Source: Lachnospiraceae bacterium (lineage in GTDB: Bacteria > Bacillota > Clostridia > Lachnospirales > Lachnospiraceae). From it: a DNA stretch of 7,415 nucleotides. Both the position numbers and the translations under genes were made by a program. The first letter of the stretch is position 1; each line of letters opens with the position of its first letter. Where the stretch lies: the NCBI GenBank assembly GCA_017473665.1, contig JAFUKK010000127.1:1-7415 (forward strand), in the 5' to 3' direction. This document shows, piece by piece, positions 6,774 to 7,415 of the stretch. Under the pieces are notes generated by a model. That model was not told where the DNA came from and searched no databases. It saw only the letters and a program-made list of their open reading frames with translations.

Positions 6774-7415
6774 TCTGAAGGAAAATGAAAGATTAGATGA
6801 CCTCCAGCGGAACGGTTATCAGATTATTCAAAACCCGGAGAAATTTTGTTTCGGAATGGATGCAGTGCTTTTGACCGGATTTGCCCGGGCAAAGGCCACA
6901 GACAGATTATTGGATTTGGGTACCGGTACGGGGATTATCCCCATTTTGATGGAGGCAAAGTATCACTGTGCTCATCTGACCGGTCTGGAGATTCAGGAGG
7001 AAAGTGCGGATATGGCGGCCAGAAGCGTGGCACTGAACGGACTTACTTCTAAGATTGACATTATCACAGGAGATATCAAGGAAGCAGACAAATATTTTGA
7101 GTCTGCTTCTTTCGATTGTATAACCTGTAATCCGCTCTATATGATAGACCAACATGGTATTACCAATCCGGAGGCACCCAAGGCCATTGCACGACATGAA
7201 ATTAAGTGTACATTGGAGGATGTAATCGGTCAGACGGCAAAGCTGTTAAAGCCTGGAGGACATTTTTTTATGGTGCACAGACCCTTCCGATTGGCAGAGA
7301 TAATAACACGACTGTCAGAAAATAAACTGGAGCCCAAGCGCATGCAGCTGGTATATCCCTATGTGGACAAGGAGCCCAATATGGTGCTGATAGAGGCAGT
7401 AAGAGGCGGACGCCC
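6760..7415 (+). CDS. TrmN6/YabB-like tRNA(Val) N6-adenine methyltransferase, 3' end beyond the window
   Basis: SAM-dependent methyltransferase, 218 complete codons visible with no stop. Relatives (TrmN6 in E. coli; YabB in Bacillus is the neighbour of the ricT region) methylate N6 of an adenine next to the anticodon of tRNA(Val). The start region LKENERLDDLQRNGYQIIQ and FCFGMDAVLLTGFA are family-typical. SAM motif I is LLDLGTGTGIIP (50-61). After the catalytic motif come ITNPEAPKAIARHEI and later VHRPFRLAEI and YPYVDKEPNMVLIEA, all expected. The catalytic motif itself reads NPLY (124-127) where the family has NPPY. ATG 6760 is used, with only a weak GGA (6747-6749) upstream; ATG 6745 in the same frame would add MEKKK. 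Either start overlaps the end of ricT (14 or 29 bases), which suggests translational coupling. Confidence 0.88.
   Translation, partial: MTTINLKENERLDDLQRNGYQIIQNPEKFCFGMDAVLLTGFARAKATDRLLDLGTGTGIIPILMEAKYHCAHLTGLEIQEESADMAARSVALNGLTSKIDIITGDIKEADKYFESASFDCITCNPLYMIDQHGITNPEAPKAIARHEIKCTLEDVIGQTAKLLKPGGHFFMVHRPFRLAEIITRLSENKLEPKRMQLVYPYVDKEPNMVLIEAVRGGR

Noticed and set aside
6846..7052. Plus-strand 68-codon frame inside the methyltransferase region.
   Set aside because: It is a different frame of the conserved methyltransferase gene and its sequence has no recognisable features.

Overview
The window looks like a chromosomal housekeeping segment from a low-to-moderate-GC Firmicute, most likely a clostridium of the Lachnospiraceae type. 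The evidence is a tRNA-Phe without an encoded CCA, strong AGGAGG-type ribosome binding sites, and a gene order related to the Bacillus subtilis yaaO-tmk-yaaQ-yaaR-holB-yaaT(ricT)-yabA-yabB cluster. The family-level placement is inferred from protein style and gene order and has not been tested by any search. All genes are on the + strand. I see no phage, insertion sequence, CRISPR array or defence system, and I did not find a convincing new multi-gene system.

Layout. Bases 1-52 are the 3' two thirds of a tRNA-Phe. Bases 53-207 are non-coding: a long A-tract/T-tract hairpin that looks like an intrinsic terminator, then an extended -10 promoter that partly overlaps it. Next comes a membrane-anchored L,D-transpeptidase (208-1878). 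After a 76-base gap holding a perfect 14-bp palindrome there is a close-packed run: an Orn/Lys/Arg-decarboxylase family PLP enzyme (1955-3421), a guanylate-kinase-like P-loop kinase (3462-4052), a YaaR/DUF327 protein (4078-4518) and the DNA polymerase III delta' subunit gene holB (4528 onward). A 71-base gap with a possible promoter then precedes ricT (5598-6773). Its end overlaps a TrmN6/YabB-like tRNA methyltransferase that runs off the window (6760 to beyond 7415).

The run mixes functions that commonly sit together in Firmicutes: a polyamine-type decarboxylase, a nucleotide kinase, a clamp-loader subunit, the RicT RNA-processing/developmental factor and a tRNA-modifying enzyme. They probably share transcripts rather than one pathway. 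The kinase sits where thymidylate kinase is found in Bacillus but has a guanylate-kinase fold signature, and yaaQ and yabA are absent from their usual places.

The most notable observations are probable lesions. holB is interrupted by an in-frame TAG at 5365-5367, after which the same frame continues with a clearly delta'-like C-terminus up to a second TAG at 5524-5526. The methyltransferase carries NPLY where the family has the catalytic NPPY motif. Either could be a true mutation, a strain-specific oddity or a sequence error. ricT carries a 100-residue, fully hydrophilic tail built partly from three near-identical 36-bp tandem repeats.
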